Below are positions 36,678-45,402 of a DNA stretch of 64,000 bases, piece after piece. The stretch lies in the NCBI GenBank assembly GCA_002315915.1, contig DCIB01000009.1:1-64000 (forward strand), written 5' to 3'. The notes under the pieces were generated by a model. That model did no database searches. It was not told the DNA's origin and worked only from the letters and a program-made list of their open reading frames with translations. Source of the DNA: Caryophanales bacterium UBA1737. Lineage in GTDB: Bacteria > Bacillota_I > Bacilli_A > ML615J-28 > CAG-313. Positions within the stretch are counted from its first letter, which is position 1. Every line of letters begins with the position of its first letter. Made by a program: the position numbers and the translations under genes.

Positions 36678-36704
36678 TTAGCACTCATTATGTATGAGTG
36701 CTAA
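36678..36704. promoter_or_regulatory. CIRCE element (HrcA operator)
   Basis: Perfect match to TTAGCACTC-N9-GAGTGCTAA: arms 36678-36686 and 36696-36704, spacer 9 nt. This is the binding site of the heat-shock repressor HrcA, here in front of htpG. Confidence 0.97.
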
Positions 36705-36744
36705 TAATAGTATATTTTAATTAAAGTTGTTAATTATAATTTCC

Positions 36745-36779
36745 TATTAAAAAAAGAGAATCTTTTAAAGATTCTCTTT
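36745..36779 (-). terminator. Terminator of the membrane hydrolase gene
   Basis: 13-bp perfect inverted repeat (36753-36765 with 36767-36779) and a T run on the minus strand, just after the stop at 36791. Confidence 0.85.
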
Positions 36780-36790
36780 AATAATTTATT

Positions 36791-38902
36791 TTAGAACATT
36801 GCAGATCCACCAGTTACAATCCAACAAGCAAGAATTGCTACAATGATTGCACCAAGGTAAACGCTACCTGTTTTTCTATAACAGTATGTACAAATAACAC
36901 TAAATACAATTACTTGTGGAGCAAATACTATTAATAATGACATAAATGGTCCACCAAATGTTGTACCAAATAATAAGTCAGCTCCTGGTCCTAATTCTGC
37001 AAAGAATGGGATATATTCTAATAATATAATTAATAATATACCACCAACCATACATAATGCATATTTATACCAACATCCAATAAATCCTTTAAATCCTGGT
37101 ACTTGTGCTTCTTTAACTCTCATTTGAGCAAATATCTTAGAGTTATTTAAAATAAAGAATACAACAAATATTAAAATATAAACTAAGAATTGACCAAATC
37201 TAGCCCATGTAAATCCTTTAAAGAATGGCCATACAAATCTAAAGTCTAACATAAAGAATGCTTCACATAATACACATTGAATATACATATAAGAAACCAT
37301 TATAACTGCAAGTAAAGCCATCTTACCAAGTAATGCCCAGTCAAATTTATCTTTATGAGATTCTCTTGATAAACCAAGATCTACAAAGTCCATCTTAACA
37401 TCTTTTTTAAGAGATTTCTTAAATGGAATAATTGTAGTACATAACATAATAATTATTAATAATAAATACCATGATAAGAAACCATTACCAATAGTCATTC
37501 TAAAAATATTTTCAGGAAGTGGTAATAATCCATGTCCAAGTTGTGTCATAAATGGATATGTAGCAAAACTTATTAACATTGTAATAATGGCACCTTTCCA
37601 CCATGCCCAACCTGTTTTAACTCTATAATCTCTATTTGTTGGAACACTTTGTATTGCTGTAGAGAAGAATTTAGTATTCTTTAAAATATTAAATAAACTA
37701 AACATAGAAGCTATTGCACTAAACATTGCTATAATTACTAATAATTCTTTTATTGCAAATACTTGATCTGTATTTTTAAGAGTAAATGTTACATTTAATG
37801 CATTACTAAACCAATCAAGTGCTGCTGCCATACCGTTTGCATCATGTGTTGTTAAACGGTGATTAGTATATAATAATCTAGCCATACGTGCAGATCCATC
37901 TGCAAAATCACCATATGTTGTATCCCATTTAGCATTAGTATTAGCAGTAATATTATTTCCATTATCTGTTAAGAAGTTATATTTAACTGTTCCTACTTCT
38001 AATAATGCATCGCTTACTGTATTTTGATAATCTCTAAAATAGTTGAATTCATCCCATTTAGCTTGTAATAATAATACATTATTAAAGTTTAATGTATGTT
38101 CACTATAAGCTGAATCATCAAATACTTCACCACATTGTAATACTGTTGCTTTTGGTTCAATTGCTGTACCATAATATGCTGCTGCAACTGTCCATGATGC
38201 CCATGTACCCATTGAGTGGCCTGATATTGCCATATTATCATTTTGTACATAATCTAAATTAGACATAAATGCATATGCTGCAATACCACCCATTGATGAA
38301 TCATATAAGTTAACATCAATATTATCACTTAAAGTGTATTTTTCATTAAAGAATGATAAGTTAGAGAAGTTCATCATTACTTTATAACGCTTAGCACCAC
38401 CAGTACCAATTGTTACATAAGTAGCTTTTTTACCATTAACTTCAACATCTGAATCTAAACCGAAGTTAACTGTTACTTTATGATCAGCATATCCTCTATC
38501 TTCAATACCTACATTTGTACCACCATGTCCATATTCATCTATTGCAAGAACTACTATTCCTCTACGAGATAATTCAATACAATAAGCATCACATGTTTCA
38601 TGGTCATTTTGATATCCATGAAGTAGTAATACAGCTGGTAGTTTATTTGTGCTTGATGCAGTAACTGGTTTATATAATTTATATGTAACTTCTGCACCTT
38701 CACTAGGCTTGTAAACTGTAAGGTTATCACCAACACCAGTAAATGCAAGTGTATCATCAATAACAAAAGAACCTTCAGTTACTTCAACATTACCAAAATC
38801 TTTTTGGATTTGATCCGCAAAAATCATTGGTGTGAATACTAGAACTAAAAACATTAATAAAAATAATAAATGTTTTTTATTCTTTTTAAAAAAATCTTTC
38901 AT
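36791..38902 (-). CDS. Membrane-anchored alpha/beta hydrolase with C-terminal multi-helix domain
   Basis: A 703-residue protein. An N-terminal helix (about residues 12-30) anchors an extracellular alpha/beta hydrolase domain: oxyanion region LLLHGYQNDHET, nucleophile elbow SGHSMGTWASW near residue 230, and a probable catalytic His in NHRLTTHD near residue 355. From about residue 380 there are eight membrane helices. Dienelactone-hydrolase-like enzymes fused to such a membrane part occur in gut Firmicutes; the substrate is unknown. The catalytic triad looks complete, so an active esterase or peptidase is likely. Confidence 0.75.
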   Translation of the reverse strand: MKDFFKKNKKHLLFLLMFLVLVFTPMIFADQIQKDFGNVEVTEGSFVIDDTLAFTGVGDNLTVYKPSEGAEVTYKLYKPVTASSTNKLPAVLLLHGYQNDHETCDAYCIELSRRGIVVLAIDEYGHGGTNVGIEDRGYADHKVTVNFGLDSDVEVNGKKATYVTIGTGGAKRYKVMMNFSNLSFFNEKYTLSDNIDVNLYDSSMGGIAAYAFMSNLDYVQNDNMAISGHSMGTWASWTVAAAYYGTAIEPKATVLQCGEVFDDSAYSEHTLNFNNVLLLQAKWDEFNYFRDYQNTVSDALLEVGTVKYNFLTDNGNNITANTNAKWDTTYGDFADGSARMARLLYTNHRLTTHDANGMAAALDWFSNALNVTFTLKNTDQVFAIKELLVIIAMFSAIASMFSLFNILKNTKFFSTAIQSVPTNRDYRVKTGWAWWKGAIITMLISFATYPFMTQLGHGLLPLPENIFRMTIGNGFLSWYLLLIIIMLCTTIIPFKKSLKKDVKMDFVDLGLSRESHKDKFDWALLGKMALLAVIMVSYMYIQCVLCEAFFMLDFRFVWPFFKGFTWARFGQFLVYILIFVVFFILNNSKIFAQMRVKEAQVPGFKGFIGCWYKYALCMVGGILLIILLEYIPFFAELGPGADLLFGTTFGGPFMSLLIVFAPQVIVFSVICTYCYRKTGSVYLGAIIVAILACWIVTGGSAMF

Positions 38903-38940
38903 ATATATCCTTTCTAATTTTTTACATTATAATAATAACA

Positions 38941-38969
38941 AAAAAACATTGGTTATTCAACCAATGTTT
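38941..38969 (-). terminator. Terminator of the ZIP transporter gene
   Basis: AAACATTGGTT and complement with a T-rich run on the minus strand. Confidence 0.85.
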
Positions 38970-38977
38970 TAAGTTAT

Positions 38978-39847
38978 TTATATAAGAACTAATATGAAAC
39001 CAACTAATATTCCAATAAAAGCAGCTAATGCAGGAAGTTTAGATTTCCACATAAGAATTGCTTCTGGAAGAAGCTCTCCAAATATTACATATAGCATTGC
39101 ACCACTTGCTGCTCCTAAGGATAATAATAATGAAAGATCTCCAAGACCTCCAAGTAAATAACCGAATATTGCGCCTATTACTGTTGGTAAACCAGATAAT
39201 GCAGTAAATAATACTGCTTTAGACTTTTTCATACCTCCACTTATTAGTGGTACTGATACAGCCATTCCTTCTGGTATATTATGAAGTCCTATTATGATTG
39301 CCATAATAAAACCTGATCCATGAAATAAATTATTTATTAAATCATCAGAATGTTCTGCATAAGATGAACCTATTACCATTCCTTCTGGTAAGTTATGTAA
39401 TGCAATAGCAAACATCATAACAAGTCCTGCTATAAATAATTCATGTTTAGAATCTTTATGATGATGATAATGATCTGAGTGAATTAACTCATCTAAATCA
39501 TCGGCAGTTTGCGGATGATTTTGATCAATATGACTAATTTCTTTATTAGTAACTTTATCAATCCAGTAATTTAGTCCCCAAACAATTAAGTATCCAGTTG
39601 CAACACTTGTTGCAACAACAATTGATGAAATAATGTTATCATTATTAAATACTGTTAACGAAGCATCTAATGATTCTACCATTAAATCAAAACACACAAC
39701 TGCAAGCATAACTCCGCCTGCAAATGATAATAATAGGCTGATTATTTTATTGGAATCTCTTTGTAACACTGCGCCAATTATTCCACCAAGTCCTGTTCCA
39801 ATAACACCAGCTATAAAAGTAATAATAATTATTGCTAAATAATCCAT
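38978..39847 (-). CDS. ZIP-family metal transporter (ZupT-like)
   Basis: A 289-residue membrane protein with about eight helices that imports divalent metals, mainly zinc. The two metal-site motifs are HNLPEGMVIG (helix 4) and HNIPEGMAVS (helix 5). Between helices 3 and 4 lies a His-rich loop, HSDHYHHHKDSKH, typical for metal capture. Together with the efflux ATPase at 13156 it suggests active zinc balance. It is transcribed alone. Confidence 0.92.
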   Translation of the reverse strand: MDYLAIIIITFIAGVIGTGLGGIIGAVLQRDSNKIISLLLSFAGGVMLAVVCFDLMVESLDASLTVFNNDNIISSIVVATSVATGYLIVWGLNYWIDKVTNKEISHIDQNHPQTADDLDELIHSDHYHHHKDSKHELFIAGLVMMFAIALHNLPEGMVIGSSYAEHSDDLINNLFHGSGFIMAIIIGLHNIPEGMAVSVPLISGGMKKSKAVLFTALSGLPTVIGAIFGYLLGGLGDLSLLLSLGAASGAMLYVIFGELLPEAILMWKSKLPALAAFIGILVGFILVLI

Positions 39848-39922
39848 GTTTTTCTTTCCATATAATGCCTTTCTACATAATTATTTTACAATATTTATAC
39901 TATTTTAATAATAGTTTGCAAT

Positions 39923-39950
39923 AAAAAAAAGTCTTGATTTTAATCAAGAC
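39923..39950 (-). terminator. Terminator of tRNA-Cys
   Basis: GTCTTGATTTTAATCAAGAC (39931-39950) followed on the minus strand by T8. Confidence 0.9.
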
Positions 39951-39962
39951 AATTGTTCATAA

Positions 39963-40036
39963 TGGAGGCTCCGATCGGATTTGGACCGATGATCAGGGTG
40001 TTGCAGACCCTTGCCTTACCGCTTGGCTACAGAGCC
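39963..40036 (-). tRNA. tRNA-Cys (anticodon GCA)
   Basis: A 74-nt minus-strand tRNA with encoded CCA. Acceptor arms GGCTCTG/CGGAGCC pair with one G-T. Stem AGGGT/ACCCT encloses loop CTGCAAC, giving anticodon GCA. The discriminator is U, as usual for tRNA-Cys. Confidence 0.95.
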
Positions 40037-40084
40037 ATTACTCAAGCAATAATATTATATCAAATGTATAAATAATAGTCAATA

Positions 40085-40119
40085 TAAAAGAAAAGTAAGC
40101 TAAGTTATCTTAGCTTACT
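40085..40119 (-). terminator. Terminator of the chromate-type transporter operon
   Basis: Stem AGTAAGCTAAG / CTTAGCTTACT (40094-40119) overlaps the stop codon of the second gene and runs into a T-rich stretch on the minus strand. Confidence 0.75.
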
Positions 40120-40687
40120 ATATAATGAGATTCATTATTATACCTAATAAAGCAGATATTAAAATAAATGGAATTGTTTTAATTTTCTTTTTTAGTATTA
40201 CTTCAAATATTATTTGAAGTAATACTAATATAATCATAAGAATTAGGGATTTAATATTTAATACAAATGAGGTAATTGATTCACAACCAATATTTTTGAT
40301 AAATAATATTACTGCTGTTGATAGTATTAATCCAATTACAATTGGTTTAATACCTTCAATAGCATTCTTAAAGTATTTATTTTCTGTAAGTTTGTTTAAT
40401 AATGCAACAATTAAAGTGATTATAATTAATGATGGAAGAATAATACCAAGTGTTGCAAGAACACTACCTAAAAAACCACCTACTGTAGAACCAACATATG
40501 TTGCCATATTTATTGCAATAGGTCCTGGTGTAGATTCAGCTACACCAATAAAGTTATAGAATACATCTTCACTCATCCAATTATATTTTAATACTAAGTC
40601 TCTTACTATTGGTATCATGGCATATCCACCACCTATAGTAAATAGTCCTACTTTAAAAAATTCTAGAAAAAGAAGTAAATAAATCAT
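40118..40687 (-). CDS. Chromate transporter family, half-size subunit 2
   Basis: A 189-residue single-domain ChrA-type membrane protein. It opens FKVGLFTIGGGYAMIP and has GVAESTPGPIAINMATYVG, the family signature. It starts inside the stop of subunit 1 (ATGA overlap at 40684-40687), so the pair is coupled. Two short ChrA proteins normally form the functional transporter, with antiparallel topology. The true substrate in anaerobes is uncertain. Confidence 0.92.
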   Translation of the reverse strand: MIYLLLFLEFFKVGLFTIGGGYAMIPIVRDLVLKYNWMSEDVFYNFIGVAESTPGPIAINMATYVGSTVGGFLGSVLATLGIILPSLIIITLIVALLNKLTENKYFKNAIEGIKPIVIGLILSTAVILFIKNIGCESITSFVLNIKSLILMIILVLLQIIFEVILKKKIKTIPFILISALLGIIMNLII

Positions 40688-41250
40688 TTAATTACCTCCT
40701 TATTTTTAAATGAATAATAGATTAAACCTATTATTGCTCCAAATAATATTAAAATAATTGAAGAGAAATTAATTGATAGTAATTCAAATGTCATCATTAA
40801 TCCTAAAGATAATATTAATAAAATATAACTAATTAAATTATGTTTAATTTTTTTAAATAGTGTATATACGGCTTTAAATAATAATATACAAACAGCACAT
40901 TTTATTCCTTGGAATGCATAATTTACATAAGTTAATTTTATAAATTCATCAAAGAATAAAGATATTAAATAAATAATTATAAATGAAGGTAGTATTGTTG
41001 CAATTGTTGCAACAATACCTCCAAGTATTTTTGCTTGTTTATAACCTACATATGTTGCAAGGTTACATGCTACTGGACCTGGAGTAGATTCAGCAATTGC
41101 TATTACTTGCATCATTTCATCTTCGGTTAACCATTTTTTATTATCTACTACTAATTCTTTGATATGTGGTATCATTGCATAACCACCGCCAAAAGTAAAT
41201 AATCCTATTTTAAAAAAGTTTAAAAATAATTCTTTTAATTTATTAAACAT
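40684..41250 (-). CDS. Chromate transporter family, half-size subunit 1
   Basis: A 188-residue ChrA-type protein, starting FKIGLFTFGGGYAMIPHIKELV, then IAESTPGPVACNLATYVGYK. It is first in the operon and is one of only two intact genes here that end in TGA, through the ATGA overlap with the next gene. It pairs with the 40118-40687 product. Confidence 0.92.
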   Translation of the reverse strand: MFNKLKELFLNFFKIGLFTFGGGYAMIPHIKELVVDNKKWLTEDEMMQVIAIAESTPGPVACNLATYVGYKQAKILGGIVATIATILPSFIIIYLISLFFDEFIKLTYVNYAFQGIKCAVCILLFKAVYTLFKKIKHNLISYILLILSLGLMMTFELLSINFSSIILILFGAIIGLIYYSFKNKEVIK

Positions 41251-41339
41251 AATAAAAAACTCTTTTCTTATTATTAATATTATTATACCTTATTATATAT
41301 AGTGAATGTGTCAAATTACTTTACTATAAAGTATATATT

Positions 41340-41348
41340 TGATATAAT
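41340..41348 (+). promoter_or_regulatory. Extended -10 promoter of tRNA-Lys
   Basis: TGATATAAT, -10 at 41343-41348, 18 bp before the tRNA 5' end. Confidence 0.6.
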
Positions 41349-41366
41349 TTTAATGCTACCAATAAT

Positions 41367-41442
41367 GCACCCTTAGCTCAGTTGGTAGAGCAAATGACTC
41401 TTAATCATTGGGTCTGGGGTTCGAGTCCCCAAGGGTGTACCA
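41367..41442 (+). tRNA. tRNA-Lys (anticodon CTT)
   Basis: A 76-nt tRNA with encoded CCA. Acceptor GCACCCT pairs with AGGGTGT (terminal G-T). ATGA/TCAT stem, loop CTCTTAA, anticodon CTT, which reads AAG. D loop AGCTCAGTTGGTAGAGC and T loop GGTTCGAGTCC are standard. Accessory DNA starts directly after it. Confidence 0.95.
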
Positions 41443-41452
41443 TATAAAAATC

Positions 41453-41490
41453 AAAGTATTGATACATCATGTATTGATACTTTTTTTTGT
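41453..41490 (+). terminator. Terminator after tRNA-Lys
   Basis: Stem with one 2x2 internal mismatch followed by T8. Confidence 0.75.
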
Positions 41491-41594
41491 TTTTAATAGT
41501 ATAAAATGTTATTTTAGAACCATTATATGCCTTTCTTTTGGCTTCGATGGATCAATAGGAAAAATTGATTTATATCAATATTATTATTTTAGTA

Positions 41595-41846
41595 TTAATT
41601 TACTAAAATATTATTGAAATATTTCATTTTGTATTGAGCTGGTGTTAGATAGCCCAATGCATACGCAGGTCTATCGTTGTTTAAATAGGTTATATAATCA
41701 GCGATTGACTTTTTTATATCATTAGATCGATTAATTTTGAAGTCTTTAAATAATTCTTCTTTATTAATTGCATTTTTTACTACTTAAAAAACATTTTATG
41801 GAGCTATGTTATATTAATCAGCAATTTCTGTTATAGTTTATTTCGA
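41595..41846 (-). pseudogene. Decayed IS3-family transposase (orfA start joined to orfB end)
   Basis: On the minus strand one continuous frame reads TITEIAD, stop, YNIAP, stop, NVF, stop, then 62 open codons ending YITYLNNDRPAYALGYLTPAQYKMK. The first part matches the helix-turn-helix of IS3 OrfA (eIAdqYNI-like). The second matches the last part of OrfB, with the typical NNxRP..LGyLTPaqY end. The DDE catalytic core is missing, so a large internal deletion plus several stops killed it. No clear terminal repeats were found. It lies 150 bp after tRNA-Lys. Confidence 0.85.
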
Positions 41847-42025
41847 AAATAGTGTCCAATTAATAGTAAACAATGTCCAATTTAATGGTAACAATGTATA
41901 GTTTCGATTCTTAAATGTCTATGATTTGGGGTCCGCTGCACAACTTCAATTTATTCTTATTGAATAAATTGATTTTTTTTTTTTTTAATATAATAAAATC
42001 AAAATAACATAAAAAAGGAGTATTT
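41847..42025. other. Non-coding remnant sequence with TGTCCAATTTA-like repeats
   Basis: Upstream of the dead transposase are two copies of TGTCCAATTAA/TGTCCAATTTA about 23 bp apart, then an isolated GGGGTCCGCTGCAC, unlike its surroundings, and a T16-class run near 41971-41987. They look like scraps of mobile DNA. No gene is seen. 41491-41594 is also empty. Confidence 0.5.
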
Positions 42026-43621
42026 ATGCCAATAATAAAATGTATTGAATGTCAAAAAGAATATAGTTCATTTGCACCTGTGTGTCCAAATTGTGCATGT
42101 CCAACAGAGTTGTCCATTAATAATATAGTAAGTGATGCTATTAAGCAAATTGAACCAGATTCTACTGATTCAAAACCTAAAGAACAAAATCAAAAGCCTG
42201 TTGTTAATCAAAATATTATTATCAATCAACCGCCTATTATTAATCAACAAGCACCTGCAACAAATCAAGGATACAGAGCACCACAAACACAAACACAAGC
42301 TATGAGTTATCCTAGATTGATAAAAAGAATCGCTAGAGAAAAAATACAGCCTAAAGATGTAAAAATTGAAGAAGCACCTACTGATGCTATCAAAGAAGAT
42401 AACAATACTAAAAGTATTCCAGGAAATATTAACATTGTTACAAATATTGATCAAAGCGAACATATTACAACTACAATTAATAATAATGCAATAAAAGATG
42501 TAAAAGAAGAAAAATATATAACACCAAAAAATGTTATATCTGAACCTATTAAAGATGTAACTATTCCTAAAGAAGATGAAATAGTAGAAAAAGAAGCAGT
42601 AAAATCAAATATTCTTAATGAAGATTCAAATGTAAAAAATGAAGAATTTAAAAAACCTGAAGAAAACTTGAATCTAGTAAAAGAATCTTTAATGAGAGAA
42701 ACAATATTAAATGCAAAAAATAACAATTTTTATTATGTTTTATCAAAACTTACATTAAAAGATTTTGTTAAATCTGTAGCTGATGATTTACTTCAAAAAG
42801 AAGAAGTTAATTATAATATATTTGATAATTTACGTTTTAAGAATGTAACTGTAAAAAAATGTCATATTATTAGTTATAAAATTCATTCTAAAGGAAATTA
42901 CACTTGTAAATTATCAAATAATGAAATTTTAAAAAATAATATTGATGATACTTATAATGTATTAGAATTTGATAAAGTTACTAAAGATTTTATTATTAAA
43001 GATAATTCTAATTATAAAGAAGTATTTAAAAAATTACTATCTAATTTTAACCCTAATACATTTATTGATTTCAAAGAAAACGATTTAAAAGAAATAGAAA
43101 TCGAAGCAGTTAAACAATCAGAAAAAGATTCTGCATATAATGAAGTTTTAAATAATGTTCATGAAGATATTTTAAAATCATATGAAAATGTAAATATAGA
43201 ATCATTTTCTAATGAGTTTAATTATGAAATATTAAATATTGATAATTATTATTTAAATTATTTTACATTATCATATAAATATAATAAAAAAGAATATAAG
43301 TGTTATGCATTAGCACTTGATGAATTAATGTTATATATAGAATCACCTAATAATGCTAAAAAAATAACAAAGAAAAATAAACGTAAAAAAACTGGTAAAT
43401 TTATATTTTCTATAATCATTTCTCTTTATTGTATAGCAATAGAACTTGCACCTTTACTTGGGCTTTTTACTCTCGATATTTTACGAATTATTGTTCCAAT
43501 TGTGGCAGTATTAGTATTTTTAATTTCTGATTCATGTTCTAAAAAAAATAATTCTACAAGCTATAAAGAAGAACAATATAAAAAATTTATTAAAAAAAGT
43601 ATTAGAAAGATTAGAGGATAA
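42026..43621 (+). CDS. Zinc-ribbon membrane protein, function unknown
   Basis: A 531-residue protein. It opens with a zinc ribbon, CIEC-x11-CPNC at residues 5-24. A long low-complexity linker follows (Gln, Asn, Pro then Lys, Glu; about residues 45-230), then a folded region of about 220 residues and a C-terminal hairpin of two membrane helices (about 460-500). It ends with basic residues. The plan, zinc ribbon plus disordered arm plus membrane anchor, occurs in many gut Firmicutes proteins without known role. SD AAAGGAG precedes the start. Confidence 0.7.
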   Translation: MPIIKCIECQKEYSSFAPVCPNCACPTELSINNIVSDAIKQIEPDSTDSKPKEQNQKPVVNQNIIINQPPIINQQAPATNQGYRAPQTQTQAMSYPRLIKRIAREKIQPKDVKIEEAPTDAIKEDNNTKSIPGNINIVTNIDQSEHITTTINNNAIKDVKEEKYITPKNVISEPIKDVTIPKEDEIVEKEAVKSNILNEDSNVKNEEFKKPEENLNLVKESLMRETILNAKNNNFYYVLSKLTLKDFVKSVADDLLQKEEVNYNIFDNLRFKNVTVKKCHIISYKIHSKGNYTCKLSNNEILKNNIDDTYNVLEFDKVTKDFIIKDNSNYKEVFKKLLSNFNPNTFIDFKENDLKEIEIEAVKQSEKDSAYNEVLNNVHEDILKSYENVNIESFSNEFNYEILNIDNYYLNYFTLSYKYNKKEYKCYALALDELMLYIESPNNAKKITKKNKRKKTGKFIFSIIISLYCIAIELAPLLGLFTLDILRIIVPIVAVLVFLISDSCSKKNNSTSYKEEQYKKFIKKSIRKIRG

Positions 43622-43626
43622 CAATT

Positions 43627-43773
43627 ATGAAAAAAGTAGCTTTAATTATTTTAATTATTGCAATGATTTGTACTATTATAGGTTTAATAATGTTTAATCC
43701 AGATAATAATCCCAATACTATAATAGATAACAATGATATTAATATTTGTATACACGAGGAGTTAACTAATTAA
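43627..43773 (+). CDS. Short membrane or secreted peptide
   Basis: An unlisted 48-residue frame between two larger genes. It begins MKKVALIILIIAMICTIIGLIM, a clear membrane or signal helix, then an Asn/Asp-rich tail. It fits tightly: 5 bp after the previous stop and 1 bp before the next ATG. A Cys at residue 15 is not in a good lipobox. No strong SD is seen. Confidence 0.55.
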   Translation: MKKVALIILIIAMICTIIGLIMFNPDNNPNTIIDNNDINICIHEELTN

Positions 43774-43774
43774 T

Positions 43775-45028
43775 ATGAAAGAAAAAATTAAAATAGTTTT
43801 AAAAAGAAATATTGGAACAGTTTCAATAATTTCTATAGGTTTAGCTTTTGTAATTTTATTTATATCATTATTACCTACTCTATGGTCAATTATACCATTA
43901 CTTTTATCTGCTTTATTTTTGTTTCTTGGAATAAAAGATCTTCTTAAATATTTAAAATCTCATTTTTGCTTAAAATGTTTAACAGAATTTAATTTTGATA
44001 ATGATATGGAATATGATGAAACTAATAGAAAATTAGTGAATTATCGTTATGATGAAAGAAAAAAAATAAATCCTGATCATCAAGTAGAATATAAACTTGT
44101 ATATAGTTTAGATATGGCTTGCTATTGTCCTAAATGTGGAAATGTTTATAAATATAAAGATAATTTTGAAGCTGGAACTATCTATTATGATGGATCAGCT
44201 GAATTTGAAGTGCCCGAATTAGCAGTAAAAAATAGATATAATAATGCTAACTTTAAGCAAGGGAAAACTATATTTCAACTATTTGTTTTTGCAATAGTTG
44301 TTTTATTGGGAAGTATTTTTTGTTTTACTATACCAAAAAAGGATATAGTAATAGATCCGAAAGACTATTATGGAACATATTACTCTCAAACTGATTATTA
44401 TGATGAATATTTAACTATTGATGAAAATCATATAACAGTTTATTATTCAAATGTTGGGGTAGATTATAAAAGTACACATTATTATTATTATACATATGAC
44501 TCTTTAAGAAATGTTTTAATAGATAAAAAAGATACTGATAATTTAGATACCGCTTCTGGATATGCTTTAAAAATCATTGATGGTAACGAATTATATACTT
44601 ACTATATTTCTAAAAATGAAACAGGTGAATATACAATCTCTACTAACAAAGTAGATAAAGATACAGATGATTTAGTTAGTGTTTCATACAAAAAAACTGG
44701 TATGCATGATTATAAAGACTCTTACCCAGATAATATTTCAGGTATGTATCTATATAATACTTTATATTATAATGTTTCGAATAGTGGAACACTTGTTACA
44801 AATGTTTCTGGAAAAGATGTTGAATATGAGTATATTTATGTACCTAAAGAATATATGATTTCAAAAAGAGCTACAATCGATGAAAATGAATATGCCGATT
44901 ATTATATTATTTATTATAAACAAGGTACATCTGAGAATGGATGGTCATATGTTCAAGTCAAGAACGGGAATTTAATAGGTGCTTTTAATGTATACGGCAA
45001 TACTGTATTTTATACATTTGAAAAGTAA
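43775..45028 (+). CDS. Membrane protein with zinc ribbon and extracellular domain, unknown
   Basis: A 417-residue protein. Two N-terminal helices (about residues 15-55) are followed by a cytosolic zinc ribbon with CLKC and, 50 residues later, CPKC. A third helix lies at about residues 170-188, and then a 230-residue domain rich in Tyr, Asp and Ser, probably outside the cell. SD GAGGAG is good. It shares a transcript with the 42026 gene; both have zinc ribbons and may work together at the envelope. Confidence 0.65.
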   Translation: MKEKIKIVLKRNIGTVSIISIGLAFVILFISLLPTLWSIIPLLLSALFLFLGIKDLLKYLKSHFCLKCLTEFNFDNDMEYDETNRKLVNYRYDERKKINPDHQVEYKLVYSLDMACYCPKCGNVYKYKDNFEAGTIYYDGSAEFEVPELAVKNRYNNANFKQGKTIFQLFVFAIVVLLGSIFCFTIPKKDIVIDPKDYYGTYYSQTDYYDEYLTIDENHITVYYSNVGVDYKSTHYYYYTYDSLRNVLIDKKDTDNLDTASGYALKIIDGNELYTYYISKNETGEYTISTNKVDKDTDDLVSVSYKKTGMHDYKDSYPDNISGMYLYNTLYYNVSNSGTLVTNVSGKDVEYEYIYVPKEYMISKRATIDENEYADYYIIYYKQGTSENGWSYVQVKNGNLIGAFNVYGNTVFYTFEK

Positions 45029-45051
45029 ACAAATATATTATGTAAATTTTT

Positions 45052-45079
45052 AAGTCTCGAATTTATTCGAGACTTTTTA
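45052..45079 (+). terminator. Intrinsic terminator
   Basis: AAGTCTCGAA/TTCGAGACTT stem with T tail. Confidence 0.9.
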
Positions 45080-45132
45080 TATATTTTAATCATATTGTTT
45101 TAGATTGTTATATATAAATATATTATGAAATA

Positions 45133-45161
45133 TTGCAATAACATATTATTATTGGTATAAT
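45133..45161 (+). promoter_or_regulatory. Promoter of the AbrB-ABC operon
   Basis: TTGCAA at 45133-45138 and TATAAT at 45156-45161, 17 bp apart, with extended -10 TG. Confidence 0.7.
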
Positions 45162-45186
45162 AAGTATGAAAAGTATAACTAATTAA

Positions 45187-45402
45187 TTGGAGGATATAAT
45201 GAATCAATTAGATAAAAAATATTTTTGGTCAGTTACAGTTGGAGAAAAAGGACAAATAGTAATACCAAAACAAGCAAGAGATATTTTTGATATTAAACCA
45301 GGTGATACTTTAATAGTATTAGCTGATGAAGATAGAGGTATTGCGATACCTAAGAAAGAAGATTGTATTTCTTTTCAAGAAAGAATATTTGGTAATAAAT
45401 AA
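45187..45402 (+). CDS. AbrB/SpoVT-family DNA-binding protein
   Basis: A 71-residue swapped-hairpin DNA-binding protein: SVTVGEKGQIVIPKQARDIFDIKPGDTLIVLADEDRGIAI. It heads an ABC transporter operon, and its stop overlaps the ATPase start by one base. In Firmicutes such AbrB proteins often sit in front of two-gene ABC-2 exporters and probably regulate them. Confidence 0.92.
   Translation: MEDIMNQLDKKYFWSVTVGEKGQIVIPKQARDIFDIKPGDTLIVLADEDRGIAIPKKEDCISFQERIFGNK

Noticed and set aside
41408..41617. 69-codon frame starting inside tRNA-Lys
   Set aside because: Begins in the tRNA and crosses its terminator; no family likeness.
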